In this document: piece by piece, positions 14,994-23,577 of the stretch
Numbering within the stretch: position 1 is the stretch's first letter
Layout of the letters: each line of letters opens with the position of its first letter
Position numbers and translations under genes: made by a program
Assembly (NCBI RefSeq): GCF_013035315.1
Contig: NZ_WQHP01000010.1
Coordinates: 1-64,000 of the forward strand
Direction: 5' to 3'
Source of the DNA: Ruegeria arenilitoris
GTDB lineage: Bacteria; Pseudomonadota; Alphaproteobacteria; Rhodobacterales; Rhodobacteraceae
DNA: 64,000 bases
Notes under the pieces: generated by a model
Told to the model about the DNA's origin: nothing
Seen by the model: only the letters and a program-made list of their open reading frames with translations
The model's database searches: none

Positions 14994-16698
14994 TGGCGAC
15001 CTTCAGCGGTTCGGCCCCTTCTTCGGCCAGAACCGCATCCAGTCCGATCTCAAGCTTGCGGCGGATTCGATCCGGGTCGGCCTCACCATCGGTGTCTTCG
15101 GGATCAATGAATGACAGCGCGCGCTTCCACTGGAACTCGGCCTCGCGGGCACGGCCCACGGCCCAGTACACGTCGCCCAGATGGTCGTTTACCACCGGAT
15201 CGACGGGCATAAGCTCTACCGCGCGCTCCATATGCCCTACCGCCTCGTCATACCTGCCCAAACGGAACAGAACCCAACCCAGGCTATCAACGATGTATCC
15301 GCTGTCAGGACGCGCTGCCACGGCGCGCTCAATCATGTCCAGCGCCTCGTCCAGTTTTTCTTTCCGCTCGACCAGCGAATAGCCCAGATAGTTCAGCACC
15401 TGCGGCTGATCGGGGTTCAGTTCCAATGCCTTGCGGAAATCCGCCTCGGCCGAGTCCCAATTCTTGAGCCGCTCATGTGAAATACCCCGGGCGTAGTATA
15501 GGAACCAGTTTCCGCTGATGCCCTGCTCGGTCAGTTCAATCGCCGTGTCGTACGTACGCACCGCGTCTGCATAGTCTTCCTGCCGTCGTTGCAGATCGGC
15601 AAGGGCCACGTGAACACTGGGCAGATCGGGGCTTTGGGCAGCAAGGTTTTGCAAAACCTCTGCCGCTGCATCGGTTTTGCCGGACCGGCCAAGAACTTCG
15701 GCCCGGCCCAGTTCGGCCGCGTGATAATCGCTGCTGGTGGTGGGCACCATGCGATAGGCCTCAACCGCCAGATCATATTGCTCCAACGCGTCCAGAAGCT
15801 CGGCGCTCAGAAGGATTGCATCTACATGATCCTGGCGCAGGAATGCAGCGATCCGTGCGTACAGCAGCACATAGTCCTGCGATGCCTCGCTGCTGAGCGC
15901 CGCACCCACGGAAAAGAACACCTCGGCCATGCCATCTTTGGCAGACTGGACATGAGTGAAGGGCAGTGTTTCACCAGTTTCCAACCGCGCCACATAGCCT
16001 TCTATGGAGGGGTCGCTGCCAGCGGCAAAAACCTCATCCAAATACTGTATCGCATCCTCGTTGCGATCCAGTTGCGACAGAATCTCGGTCCGGGCCAGGG
16101 CCGCTCGGCGTGAGAAACGCGAAACGGCCCCGTTATTGGCCGAAAAGATCTCTTCCGCCCCTTCGAAGTCACCGATCGACGCCAACGCCAGGGCTTTGTG
16201 GAACATTGCGAAATCCCGCAAGCCCTCCTGCGTGCCAACTTCGTCGAACTTTTCCATAGCGCTGGTCATCGAGCCCTGCGCCACATGGGCCCAAGCCAAG
16301 ATCAAGCCGTCGACCAGTGGCCCGACGCCTTGCGTCTCGGGATCGCGCGCAAGAAGCTCTTCAAGATTGTCGTCGGCGATCAGGTTCGCCATTATGACCA
16401 TCTTGGCCGCCTGGCTGGGCAGCCCAAGCTCTTCGATGGACCGTGCGACAGGCAAGGCGCGAGCAACTTCGCCCAAGGCGAGGCGGGCTACCACTACGTT
16501 TTCCAGAAGTTTGCCATTTTCGGGATCGGCGCGCAGTGCCTGCGCATAATACTTCTCGGCTGAAGTATAGTCGCTTTGGTAAATCGCCTGACGCCCGGCC
16601 AGATACGCCCCTGAGCCTGTATCCGACAGAGCCGGAAGTGCAAATGACGAGGTTAACAGCGCGACCAATGCTGCGCGACGAACGAGGGAAGCCACCAA
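14983..16698 (-). CDS. Secreted/periplasmic tetratricopeptide (TPR) repeat protein
   Basis: 571 residues. Signal peptide at 1-25 (basic start, LVALLTSS core, ALPALS cleavage). The mature protein is built of helical repeats; the clearest TPRs are near the C-terminus (WDSAEADFRKALELNPDQPQ, then YDEAVGHMERAVELMPVDPV). Such proteins act as scaffolds in envelope assembly. No enzymatic motif. It is the first gene of a unit with ispE (11-base overlap); the link is probably positional, as this pairing recurs in related genomes from my general knowledge. Confidence 0.85.
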   Translation of the reverse strand: MVASLVRRAALVALLTSSFALPALSDTGSGAYLAGRQAIYQSDYTSAEKYYAQALRADPENGKLLENVVVARLALGEVARALPVARSIEELGLPSQAAKMVIMANLIADDNLEELLARDPETQGVGPLVDGLILAWAHVAQGSMTSAMEKFDEVGTQEGLRDFAMFHKALALASIGDFEGAEEIFSANNGAVSRFSRRAALARTEILSQLDRNEDAIQYLDEVFAAGSDPSIEGYVARLETGETLPFTHVQSAKDGMAEVFFSVGAALSSEASQDYVLLYARIAAFLRQDHVDAILLSAELLDALEQYDLAVEAYRMVPTTSSDYHAAELGRAEVLGRSGKTDAAAEVLQNLAAQSPDLPSVHVALADLQRRQEDYADAVRTYDTAIELTEQGISGNWFLYYARGISHERLKNWDSAEADFRKALELNPDQPQVLNYLGYSLVERKEKLDEALDMIERAVAARPDSGYIVDSLGWVLFRLGRYDEAVGHMERAVELMPVDPVVNDHLGDVYWAVGRAREAEFQWKRALSFIDPEDTDGEADPDRIRRKLEIGLDAVLAEEGAEPLKVANGN

Positions 16699-16753
16699 AA
16701 TCCTGCCTTGCTATCGTTGACTGGCCAACAAGCTAGGGCTTTGGCAGGAAAGA

Positions 16754-16788
16754 GGCAATGGCAAGGCCTTCACGACCCCGCCATTGCC
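16754..16788 (-). terminator. Probable terminator after the ETF-QO gene
   Basis: GCCATTGCC (16780-16788) and GGCAATGGC (16754-16762) form a 9-base perfect stem with a 17-base loop; read on the - strand it is followed by CTCTTTCC, a weak T-rich tail. It starts 12 bases after the stop codon at 16800. Confidence 0.5.
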
Positions 16789-16799
16789 CATGTTTTCGC

Positions 16800-18446
16800 T
16801 TACATGTTGGGATAGTTCGGTCCGTCCCCGCCCTGCGGCGTGGTCCAGGTGATGTTCTGGCTGGGATCCTTGATGTCGCAGGTTTTGCAGTGGACGCAGT
16901 TCTGGAAGTTGATGACGAATCGTGGGCCGTCTTCATCCTCGACCATCTCGTATACGCCTGCGGGGCAGTAACGCTGCGCCGGCTCGTCGAACTTGGGCAG
17001 GTTGACTTTGACCGGGATCGACGGATCAGCCAGCTTCAGATGGCAAGGCTGGCTTTCCTCGTGGTTGGTCATCGCAAACGATACGTTGGTCAGACGGTCA
17101 AACGACAGCGTGCCATCAGGCTTGGGATAGTCGATCGGCTGGTGCTTGCTGGCATCCTCGGTCGCTTCCGCGTCATTCTTGCCATGACCCAGAGTGCCCA
17201 GCAGTGAGAAGCCAAGCGTGTTGGTCCACATATCCATACCGCCCAGCATCAGGCTGGCCGTCAGGCCGTATTTCGACCACAGCGGCTTGACGTTGCGGAC
17301 CTTCTTCAGGTCGCTGCCAATCGCGCCTTCACGGACATCGGTTTCATACGCGGTCAGTTCGTCGCCCGAACGGTCCGCTTTGATCGCGTCGAATGCCGCT
17401 TCGGCTGCCGCTTTGCCGGACAGCATCGCGTTGTGGTTGCCCTTGATGCGCGGCACATTGACCATACCCGCCGAACAACCCAGCAGCGCAACGCCCGGCG
17501 CAACCAGTTTTGGCATCGACTGATAACCGCCCTCGGTGATCGCACGCGCACCATAAGCGACGCGCTTGCCGCCTTTCAGCAGCTCGGCCACCATCGGGTG
17601 GTGCTTGAAGCGCTGGAATTCCATGTAGGGGTACAGGTGCGGGTTCTTGTAGTTCAGGTGAACCACGAAACCGACATAGACCTGATTGTTTTCAAGGTGA
17701 TAGATGAATGACCCGCCACCCGCGTTGCTGCCCAGTGGCCAGCCCATGGTGTGCGTGACGCTGCCTTCCTTGTGCTTGGCCGGGTCAATCTCCCAGATTT
17801 CCTTCATGCCGACGCCGTATTTCTGCGGCTCTTTGCCAGCAGACAGGTCGTACTTGGCGATGACTTCCTTGGAGAGCGAACCGCGAACACCTTCCGACAG
17901 GAAGACATATTTGCCGTGCAGCTCCATGCCCGGCTCGGTGCCTGGACCATAGGATCCATCGGGCTCCAGGCCAAAGACACCGGCAACAACGCCTTTGACT
18001 TCGCCATTGTCGCCGTAAACCAGCTCGGAACAGGCCATGCCAGGGAAGATTTCAACGCCCAGCTCTTCGGCTTGCTCGGCCATCCAGCGGCAAACGTTGC
18101 CCATCGAGACGATGTAGTTGCCGTGGTTGTTCATCAGTGGCGGCATCGGGAAGTTGGGGATCCGGATCTTGCCCGCCTCACCCAGCATGTAGAAGTTGTC
18201 CTCGTGCACCGGCACGTTCAGCGGCGCGCCTTTTTCCTTCCAATCCGGGATCAGAGCGTCCAGCCCGCACGGGTCCAGGACTGCGCCTGACAGGATATGC
18301 GCACCCACTTCCGAACCCTTTTCCAGAACGACAACGTTCAGGTCGGCATCCAGCTGTTTCAGACGGATGGCCGCCGACAGGCCCGCGGGGCCTGCACCCA
18401 CGATCACCACATCGTATTCCATCGCTTCGCGTTCAATCTCGGCCAT
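16800..18446 (-). CDS. Electron transfer flavoprotein-ubiquinone oxidoreductase (ETF-QO)
   Basis: 548 residues; AAGGAG 6 bases before the ATG. FAD-binding dinucleotide fold at 13-29 (VVIVGAGPAGLSAAIRL). The C-terminal ferredoxin-like domain holds the [4Fe-4S] ligands: an upstream Cys in RYCPAGVYE and CVHCKTC near 517-525 followed by D-P-S-Q-N-I-T-W. Family length is about 550, so it is complete. It takes electrons from ETF, reduced by acyl-CoA and dimethylglycine-type dehydrogenases, into membrane ubiquinone; the acyl-CoA dehydrogenase at 31.4-33.1 kb could be a distant feeder. Transcribed alone, as judged by spacing on both sides. Confidence 0.95.
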   Translation of the reverse strand: MAEIEREAMEYDVVIVGAGPAGLSAAIRLKQLDADLNVVVLEKGSEVGAHILSGAVLDPCGLDALIPDWKEKGAPLNVPVHEDNFYMLGEAGKIRIPNFPMPPLMNNHGNYIVSMGNVCRWMAEQAEELGVEIFPGMACSELVYGDNGEVKGVVAGVFGLEPDGSYGPGTEPGMELHGKYVFLSEGVRGSLSKEVIAKYDLSAGKEPQKYGVGMKEIWEIDPAKHKEGSVTHTMGWPLGSNAGGGSFIYHLENNQVYVGFVVHLNYKNPHLYPYMEFQRFKHHPMVAELLKGGKRVAYGARAITEGGYQSMPKLVAPGVALLGCSAGMVNVPRIKGNHNAMLSGKAAAEAAFDAIKADRSGDELTAYETDVREGAIGSDLKKVRNVKPLWSKYGLTASLMLGGMDMWTNTLGFSLLGTLGHGKNDAEATEDASKHQPIDYPKPDGTLSFDRLTNVSFAMTNHEESQPCHLKLADPSIPVKVNLPKFDEPAQRYCPAGVYEMVEDEDGPRFVINFQNCVHCKTCDIKDPSQNITWTTPQGGDGPNYPNM

Positions 18447-18581
18447 CGCGGGCTCCTTAGCTAACTTTCCGAATTGGCGCTTTCACTGCGTGGTCTGCGC
18501 AATTTTGTTTCTCGGCTGATTACATGGTCTGAAAGACGTTGGTCAATCGAAACACGGCGTAACATTGCTGCAATGCGGCAG

Positions 18582-19037
18582 TTATGCCTCGGGAGAGTCC
18601 CCCATCAGGTACCTGGGACCGCTACCATTGGATTTGGCGCGGTCATCCGGGTTGTAAAGGGCGCATTTTGGCAAGCTGAGGCATCCGCAGCCGATACAGC
18701 CGTCCAAACTGTCGCGCAACCGCGTCAGCGTATCGATTCGGCGGTCCAAATGCGCCCGCAACCCAACGCTTATGGCTTTCCAATCCTGCGGTGTTGGCGT
18801 GCGGTTGCCGGGCAGTTCGGACAGAACCTCGCGAATTTCGGGCAGGGTCAGGCCGAATTGCTGGGCGATCATGACAAAGCTTAATCGCCGGATATCTGCC
18901 CGCTGATAGCGCCTTTGTCCGCCAGCATTGCGCCAGGGCGAGATCAGCCCCTGCGCCTCATAGTACCGGATTGCCGATACGGCCAATCCCGTGCGCCGCG
19001 CCAACGCGCCAATTGCCAACTCTTCGGACACAGCCAT
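18582..19037 (-). CDS. soxR: Redox-sensitive transcriptional activator SoxR
   Basis: 151 residues. MerR-type HTH at 8-50 (IGALARRTGLAVSAIRYYE) and a dimerisation helix. The [2Fe-2S] cysteines are exact: Cys114, Cys117, Cys119, Cys125 (C-x2-C-x-C-x5-C in CIGCGCLSLPKC). SoxR is oxidised by redox-cycling compounds and then remodels a promoter with an over-long spacer. It is divergent from the VOC-family gene, and a matching promoter with a 19-base spacer lies in the gap. There is no soxS gene, in line with non-enteric SoxR that controls its targets directly. Confidence 0.95.
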   Translation of the reverse strand: MAVSEELAIGALARRTGLAVSAIRYYEAQGLISPWRNAGGQRRYQRADIRRLSFVMIAQQFGLTLPEIREVLSELPGNRTPTPQDWKAISVGLRAHLDRRIDTLTRLRDSLDGCIGCGCLSLPKCALYNPDDRAKSNGSGPRYLMGDSPEA

Positions 19038-19056
19038 TTCACCCTCACAAAATACC

Positions 19057-19087
19057 TTGACCTAAAGTTAGGTTTAGAAATTACGGT
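19057..19087 (+). promoter_or_regulatory. SoxR-type operator/promoter of the VOC gene
   Basis: -35 box TTGACC (19057-19062), 19-base spacer, -10 box TACGGT (19082-19087). Inside the spacer region lies the dyad ACCTAA-AG-TTAGGT (19060-19073). MerR-family activators, SoxR included, bind such a dyad between -35 and -10 boxes held 19-20 bases apart. The site is 38 bases before the VOC gene and 20 bases from the soxR start. Confidence 0.72.
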
Positions 19088-19124
19088 GAGTCGGGACAAG
19101 CCTCAAGACTGAAAAGGAGATCCC

Positions 19125-19505
19125 ATGATGGCGACGCTTGAACACACCAATTTCACCGTCCGCGACCCACAAGCTTCGGCTGCGTGGATGGAAAAGGTGT
19201 TCGGATGGAAAACACGATGGGAAGGCCCCGCCATTGCGGGTGGTTACACGGTTCACGTCGGCAGCCAGCACACTTACCTGGCGCTTTACGCACCCAGTGA
19301 TCCCAAAGCGTCAAGCGAAAGCAGCTATGACATCGTCGGCGGGCTGAACCACGTAGGTGTTTTGGTCGAGGACATTGATGCCACCGAGCAGAAAGTGATT
19401 GATGCCGGGTTCACCCCCAAATCTCATGCGGATTACGAACCAGGGCGGCGCTTCTACTTCAACGATGACAATGACATCGAGTTCGAAGTGATTAGCTACG
19501 ACTAG
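19125..19505 (+). CDS. VOC (glyoxalase/bleomycin-resistance) family protein, SoxR target
   Basis: 126 residues; AAGGAGA 6 bases before the ATG at 19125. Two beta-alpha-beta-beta-beta modules: TLEHTNFTVRDPQASAAWME opens the first and GGLNHVGVLVEDIDATEQKV the second. Metal ligands plausible for this fold are His5, His70-region and a Glu near the C-terminus (DIEFEVISYD). VOC proteins bind or modify small toxic molecules. The SoxR promoter upstream points to a role in handling redox-active compounds or quinone-like toxins. Substrate unknown. Confidence 0.82.
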   Translation: MMATLEHTNFTVRDPQASAAWMEKVFGWKTRWEGPAIAGGYTVHVGSQHTYLALYAPSDPKASSESSYDIVGGLNHVGVLVEDIDATEQKVIDAGFTPKSHADYEPGRRFYFNDDNDIEFEVISYD

Positions 19506-19584
19506 GCTGTAATCCGCGCGTTGCGCGACCGTACCCTCTTGCAATTCACGCCTCATTTGGGTCAGGTATCTGACGACCCATCAC

Positions 19585-19619
19585 TTCGCCCCGACGCTTG
19601 TCTCATGCGGCGGGGCGAA
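19585..19619. repeat. Hairpin in the greA leader
   Basis: TTCGCCCCG (19585-19593) and CGGGGCGAA (19611-19619) form a perfect 9-base stem with a 17-base loop, ending 26 bases before the greA start. It may end the VOC transcript (no T-run follows) or act as a leader element for greA. Confidence 0.45.
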
Positions 19620-19645
19620 ACAATTTATGCGTGGACGACAAGAAC

Positions 19646-20116
19646 ATGGAAAAAATTCCAATGACGCCTGCGGGCAATGCCGCGCTCGAGGCGGAGCTTA
19701 AGAACCTCAAGTCCGTCGAGCGCCCGGCCATCATCGAAGCCATCGCCTCGGCGCGCGAACTGGGCGACCTTAAAGAAAACGCCGAGTATCACTCGGCCCG
19801 CGAAAAGCAGGGCTTTATCGAAGGCCGCATAAAAGAGCTGGAAGGCATCCTGTCGCTGGCCGATGTGATCGACCCCACCAAGCTGACCGGCGCAATCAAG
19901 TTTGGCGCCAAGGTGACGCTGGTGGACGAAGACACCGACGAGGAAAAGACCTGGCAGATCGTTGGCGAATACGAAGCCAACATCGAAAACGGCCTGCTGA
20001 ACATCAAATCGCCCATTGCACGGGCATTGATCGGCAAAGAAGAAGGCGACAGTGTCGAAGTGCGCACGCCCGGTGGCGTGCGGTCATATGAAGTTCTGAA
20101 TATCGAGTACGCCTGA
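19646..20116 (+). CDS. greA: Transcription elongation factor GreA
   Basis: 156 residues from the ATG at 19646, the normal GreA length; the frame upstream to 19598 has no conserved sequence. The N-terminal coiled coil carries the acidic tip [14 protein letters not shown] that reaches the RNA polymerase active site and triggers transcript cleavage. The C-terminal FKBP-like domain ends with [17 protein letters not shown] hairpin precedes the gene. The following membrane-protein gene begins 14 bases after its stop, so they may be co-transcribed. Confidence 0.95.
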   Translation: MEKIPMTPAGNAALEAELKNLKSVERPAIIEAIASARELGDLKENAEYHSAREKQGFIEGRIKELEGILSLADVIDPTKLTGAIKFGAKVTLVDEDTDEEKTWQIVGEYEANIENGLLNIKSPIARALIGKEEGDSVEVRTPGGVRSYEVLNIEYA

Positions 20117-20130
20117 CCGGAGCCTTGACC

Positions 20131-21123
20131 ATGTCAGAGCCCAATCCAGAACAGGATGCCGAACGGCCAACCCCGCTGGGGATCTACGACAAGCCTTCGC
20201 ATCCTTCGGTGACCGAGATCGAGATAGTCGCCATTGCCCTGAGCGTGGTCTGGCTGATCGTATCGGTCGTGTTTCTGGTCCTGCCCGGCAAGGTCGATGG
20301 CGGCGGGTTCGTTGTGACTCTGCTGGCGGTGTTCATGCCGGTCGCGATGATTTGGGTCGCGGCCACCGCGATGCGTGCCAGCCGCGTCATGCGCGAAGAA
20401 AGCGCCCGGCTGCAAACAGCGATCGACGCAATCCGTCAGGCGTATGTGATCCAACAACAGCGTGCCGCCAGCCTTCAAGAACCGGGCGTCAGCAAAAAGC
20501 TGGACGAAATCGCCGAAGCCACCAAAAAAGCGGAAACCGCATTGGCGACGTTTTCGTCAAAACGAACCGAGCCGGCAAGGGGTGACAAACCGGCCCAAAG
20601 CGGCGACCAAACCTCGTTGGAGTTGGGCACTCCGGCGGAAGAGATTGCGCCGCCTCTGACAACGGATATTTTCATCCGCGCTCTGAACTTCCCTGAAACA
20701 CAGGATGACGCCGCCGGGTTCGATGCCCTTCGTCTGGCGCTGCAGGATCGCAAGGTCGCACAACTGGTGCAGGCATCGCAGGATGTGCTGACTTTGTTGA
20801 GCCAGGAAGGCATCTACATGGACGACCTGCGCCCCGATATGGCCCGGCCAGAAATCTGGCGGCAGTTCGCACAGGGCGCACGTGGTCGCGCCGTGGCCGC
20901 ATTGGGTGGCATTCGCGACCGGTCCTCGCTGGCGCTGACAGCGGCCCGGATGAAGCAGGACCCGATTTTCCGGGACGCCGCGCACCACTTCCTGCGCCGC
21001 TTCGATCACATGATTGTCGAGTTCGAGCCGGATGCCAGCGATGCGGACCTGACCGCCTTGGGCGACACACGCACTGCACGGGCATTCATGCTGCTGGGGC
21101 GTGTTGCAGGAACCTTTGACTGA
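20131..21123 (+). CDS. Conserved membrane protein with two N-terminal membrane segments
   Basis: 330 residues from the ATG at 20131. Two membrane segments (about 32-51 and 58-78) form a hairpin near the N-terminus; the next part is coiled-coil-like (SARLQTAIDAIRQAYVIQQQ), then a disordered linker rich in Lys, Glu, Pro. The C-terminal half is helical and globular without known motifs. Probably a cytoplasmic domain tethered to the membrane. I have no family name. It follows greA closely and ends right at the moeA stop on the other strand (adjacent, no overlap). Confidence 0.8.
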   Translation: MSEPNPEQDAERPTPLGIYDKPSHPSVTEIEIVAIALSVVWLIVSVVFLVLPGKVDGGGFVVTLLAVFMPVAMIWVAATAMRASRVMREESARLQTAIDAIRQAYVIQQQRAASLQEPGVSKKLDEIAEATKKAETALATFSSKRTEPARGDKPAQSGDQTSLELGTPAEEIAPPLTTDIFIRALNFPETQDDAAGFDALRLALQDRKVAQLVQASQDVLTLLSQEGIYMDDLRPDMARPEIWRQFAQGARGRAVAALGGIRDRSSLALTAARMKQDPIFRDAAHHFLRRFDHMIVEFEPDASDADLTALGDTRTARAFMLLGRVAGTFD

Positions 21124-22389
21124 TCAAATTCCAAAGCTGCCATAGGGAATAAAGCGCACCAGATCACCCGGCGTGATGTGGCGTTCGCCATCCCCAATCT
21201 CAACCAGCCCTTCAGCCCAGCTGAGGCCACTTATCCTGCCCGACCCTTCCGATGCAAACACCTCGACCCGGCCGTCTCGGACACGGGCGCGCAGGTATTC
21301 ACGACGCCCCGGCTTCTTGCGTTTCTCAAAATCCGCAGGCAGGTCAAAGCCCTGTGGAGCGGACCAGCCTTCACCCGCCATCAGGCCAAGCGCCGGGCGG
21401 GCAAAGATCAACGTGCAGACCATGGCAGCAACAGGGTTGCCCGGCAGGCCAAAGACTGGCGTCTTGTTCCACATCCCCAACGCCAGCGGACGACCTGGTT
21501 TCAAGGCGATGCGCCATTCCTGCATCGCTCCGGCTTCGCGCAACAGGGCCGAGACGTGGTCTTCGTCCCCCGCAGATGCGCCACCGCTGGTCAGGATGAC
21601 GTCTGCCTGTTCCGCTGCCTGATCCAAGCGGTTGCGCAAATCGTCCCGGCTGTCTGACACCCGCCCCATATCAACCGGCTGAAAACCAAGACGGTCGACC
21701 AACGACAACAACATCGGACGGTTGGCATCGAAAATCTGACCCGGCCCGGCTGTGTGCCCGGGCTCGACCAACTCATCCCCAGTCGACAGGACCGCAACCC
21801 GCAGAACCTTGCGCAATGGCACATCGGATATCCCGGTCGCCGACAGCAGCGCCAGATCGGCAGGTGTCAACCTGCGCCCGGCGGGCAGCACCAGTTCCCC
21901 TGCGGCCACGTCCTCACCGGCTTTGCGAGTGTTCGCCCCCTGTTTCAGCGGGCCGTGAAAGGCGATGTGACCATCCTGAACAGTCACATCTTCTTCCAGT
22001 ATCACCGTGTCCACACCGGCAGGAAGGGCCGCACCGGTCAAGACGCGCAATGCCATCCCGTTTGGCACGGCACCATCAAACGGTATCCCCGCCGCCGCGC
22101 GCCCCTGATGCAGGGGCATGACCTGCGGGCCATCCGGGGCTGCACCTGAGAACCCGTAACCATCCACGGCCGTATTCGGTTGAGGCGGATTTGACCGTTT
22201 CGCGCGAATATCTTGCGCAAGGATACGCCCCGAGGCTTGTTCCACAGGCAGAGTTTCAACCGCCGTCACTACAGAAAGCCGGTCCTGCAACAGGCCCAGC
22301 GCGTCGTCCACAGGCGTCCAGTTCACCCCGGCTGGCAAGGCAAAACAGTCGTTTCGCAGCGGTGGCGGAGAGATGTTCGGCGGCGTCAT
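21124..22389 (-). CDS. moeA: Molybdopterin molybdenumtransferase MoeA
   Basis: 421 residues. Family blocks in order: PPQPNTAVDGYGF (the NSAMDGYA-like region), TGAALPAGVDTVILEE, TRKAGEDVAAGELVL, and the MPT-binding domain with STGDELVEPGH, LTSGGASAGDEDH and GLPGNPVAAMV. It inserts molybdate into adenylylated molybdopterin. Its start overlaps the mobB stop by 4 bases, forming moeA-mobB-mobA read leftward from mobA. Confidence 0.94.
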   Translation of the reverse strand: MTPPNISPPPLRNDCFALPAGVNWTPVDDALGLLQDRLSVVTAVETLPVEQASGRILAQDIRAKRSNPPQPNTAVDGYGFSGAAPDGPQVMPLHQGRAAAGIPFDGAVPNGMALRVLTGAALPAGVDTVILEEDVTVQDGHIAFHGPLKQGANTRKAGEDVAAGELVLPAGRRLTPADLALLSATGISDVPLRKVLRVAVLSTGDELVEPGHTAGPGQIFDANRPMLLSLVDRLGFQPVDMGRVSDSRDDLRNRLDQAAEQADVILTSGGASAGDEDHVSALLREAGAMQEWRIALKPGRPLALGMWNKTPVFGLPGNPVAAMVCTLIFARPALGLMAGEGWSAPQGFDLPADFEKRKKPGRREYLRARVRDGRVEVFASEGSGRISGLSWAEGLVEIGDGERHITPGDLVRFIPYGSFGI

Positions 22390-22877
22390 AACCCGACCTC
22401 CTGCAAGATGAACGCAGCAACCGCAGCAGTGTCGTTCAGATCAATAACGGGGACGTCCAATTTCAGCGGTGTGTCGCTGGCAACGGCGCGTATCGTGCTG
22501 TTCTCTTGCGCCATCAACGGATTACCTGCTTCGGCGCGAAAGGCCTCGACTTTGGGATGGTTTTCCCGTTTGAACCCTTCGATCAACACCAGATCAACCG
22601 GGGACAAGCGGGTCAGCAAATCGGCCAAAGGCGGTTCGGGCGCGCCGCGCAGCTCCTGCATCACCGCGACACGTTTACCAGAGGCCAACAACACCTCGGA
22701 CGCGCCTGCTTCGCGATGGCGATAACTGTCCGTGCCCGGCTGATCCACATCCACCGCATGATGGGCATGTTTTACCGTCGAAACGGTGAATCCGCGCGCC
22801 GTGATCTCAGTCACCAACCGCTCCATCAACCCAGTCTTTCCGGCGTTTTTCCAACCGGTGACGCCGTAGACCCTCAT
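22386..22877 (-). CDS. mobB: Molybdopterin-guanine dinucleotide biosynthesis adapter MobB
   Basis: 163 residues. P-loop GWKNAGKTGL near the N-terminus (7-16), then STVKHAHHAVDVDQPGTDSY and the VDLVLIEGFKRENHPKVEAF segment, both MobB hallmarks. It binds GTP and helps MobA. Overlaps mobA and moeA by 4 bases on each side. Confidence 0.94.
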   Translation of the reverse strand: MRVYGVTGWKNAGKTGLMERLVTEITARGFTVSTVKHAHHAVDVDQPGTDSYRHREAGASEVLLASGKRVAVMQELRGAPEPPLADLLTRLSPVDLVLIEGFKRENHPKVEAFRAEAGNPLMAQENSTIRAVASDTPLKLDVPVIDLNDTAAVAAFILQEVGL

Positions 22878-23518
22878 ACATGCTCCAGCAGCTGTTGTGC
22901 CCGCGTCAAATCGTCAGGCGTGTTGACGTTAAAGAAGGGATCAAACGGTTCAGCGGGGAACAGGGCCTCGCGCCCGTCATGCTTGTCGGTCCACAACACA
23001 ACCTTGCGCAACCCACCGTTGAGAGCCTCGCGCAGATCATCGCGCAAAGCCACGGGCCACAGTCCAAAAGTCGGATGCCGGTTCACTCGCTTGCCGCCGC
23101 CCGATTTCAAAGCTTCGTCCCCGGTTCGCCGCGTAGTTGCCAGGACAAGTGGATGCGTTTGGCCGTCTGACGCTGCGACCAGCCTTTCGACCAGATCGCG
23201 CGGAAAGAACGGTGTATCGGCTGCAGCGGTGACGATACTGTCAGCCCCCTGCTCTGCGGCCCAGTCTAGGCCCGCCAGAACTCCGGCCAGGGGGCCAGCA
23301 AACCCTTCGATCGTATCGGGCAGGACGGGCAGGTTCAGATCGGCAAATCGTTCGGGATCACCATTTGCGTTCAGCGCTAGACCGCCCACTTGCGGTGTCA
23401 AACGGGCGATCACATGAGACAACAGGCTTTGCCCGCCGATGGTCAGCAAGCCCTTGTCACCACCCCCCATCCGAGTGGCCAGACCGCCTGCGAGGATTAC
23501 GCCCAAAGGGGTGTTCAT
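22874..23518 (-). CDS. mobA: Molybdenum cofactor guanylyltransferase MobA
   Basis: 214 residues. Nucleotidyltransferase signature LAGGLATRMGGGDKGLL at 10-26, then AADTPFFPRDLV with the metal-binding Asp. It attaches GMP to Mo-molybdopterin to make the MGD cofactor used by formate dehydrogenases and other DMSO-reductase-family enzymes. First gene of the leftward mobA-mobB-moeA unit. The fdhD gene a kilobase to the right serves the same enzyme class. Confidence 0.94.
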   Translation of the reverse strand: MNTPLGVILAGGLATRMGGGDKGLLTIGGQSLLSHVIARLTPQVGGLALNANGDPERFADLNLPVLPDTIEGFAGPLAGVLAGLDWAAEQGADSIVTAAADTPFFPRDLVERLVAASDGQTHPLVLATTRRTGDEALKSGGGKRVNRHPTFGLWPVALRDDLREALNGGLRKVVLWTDKHDGREALFPAEPFDPFFNVNTPDDLTRAQQLLEHV

Positions 23519-23577
23519 TGCCGCACCTTACTGCTTTCACCGAAGTGATCCGTTATTGGACACGTTGTAGATTGAAC

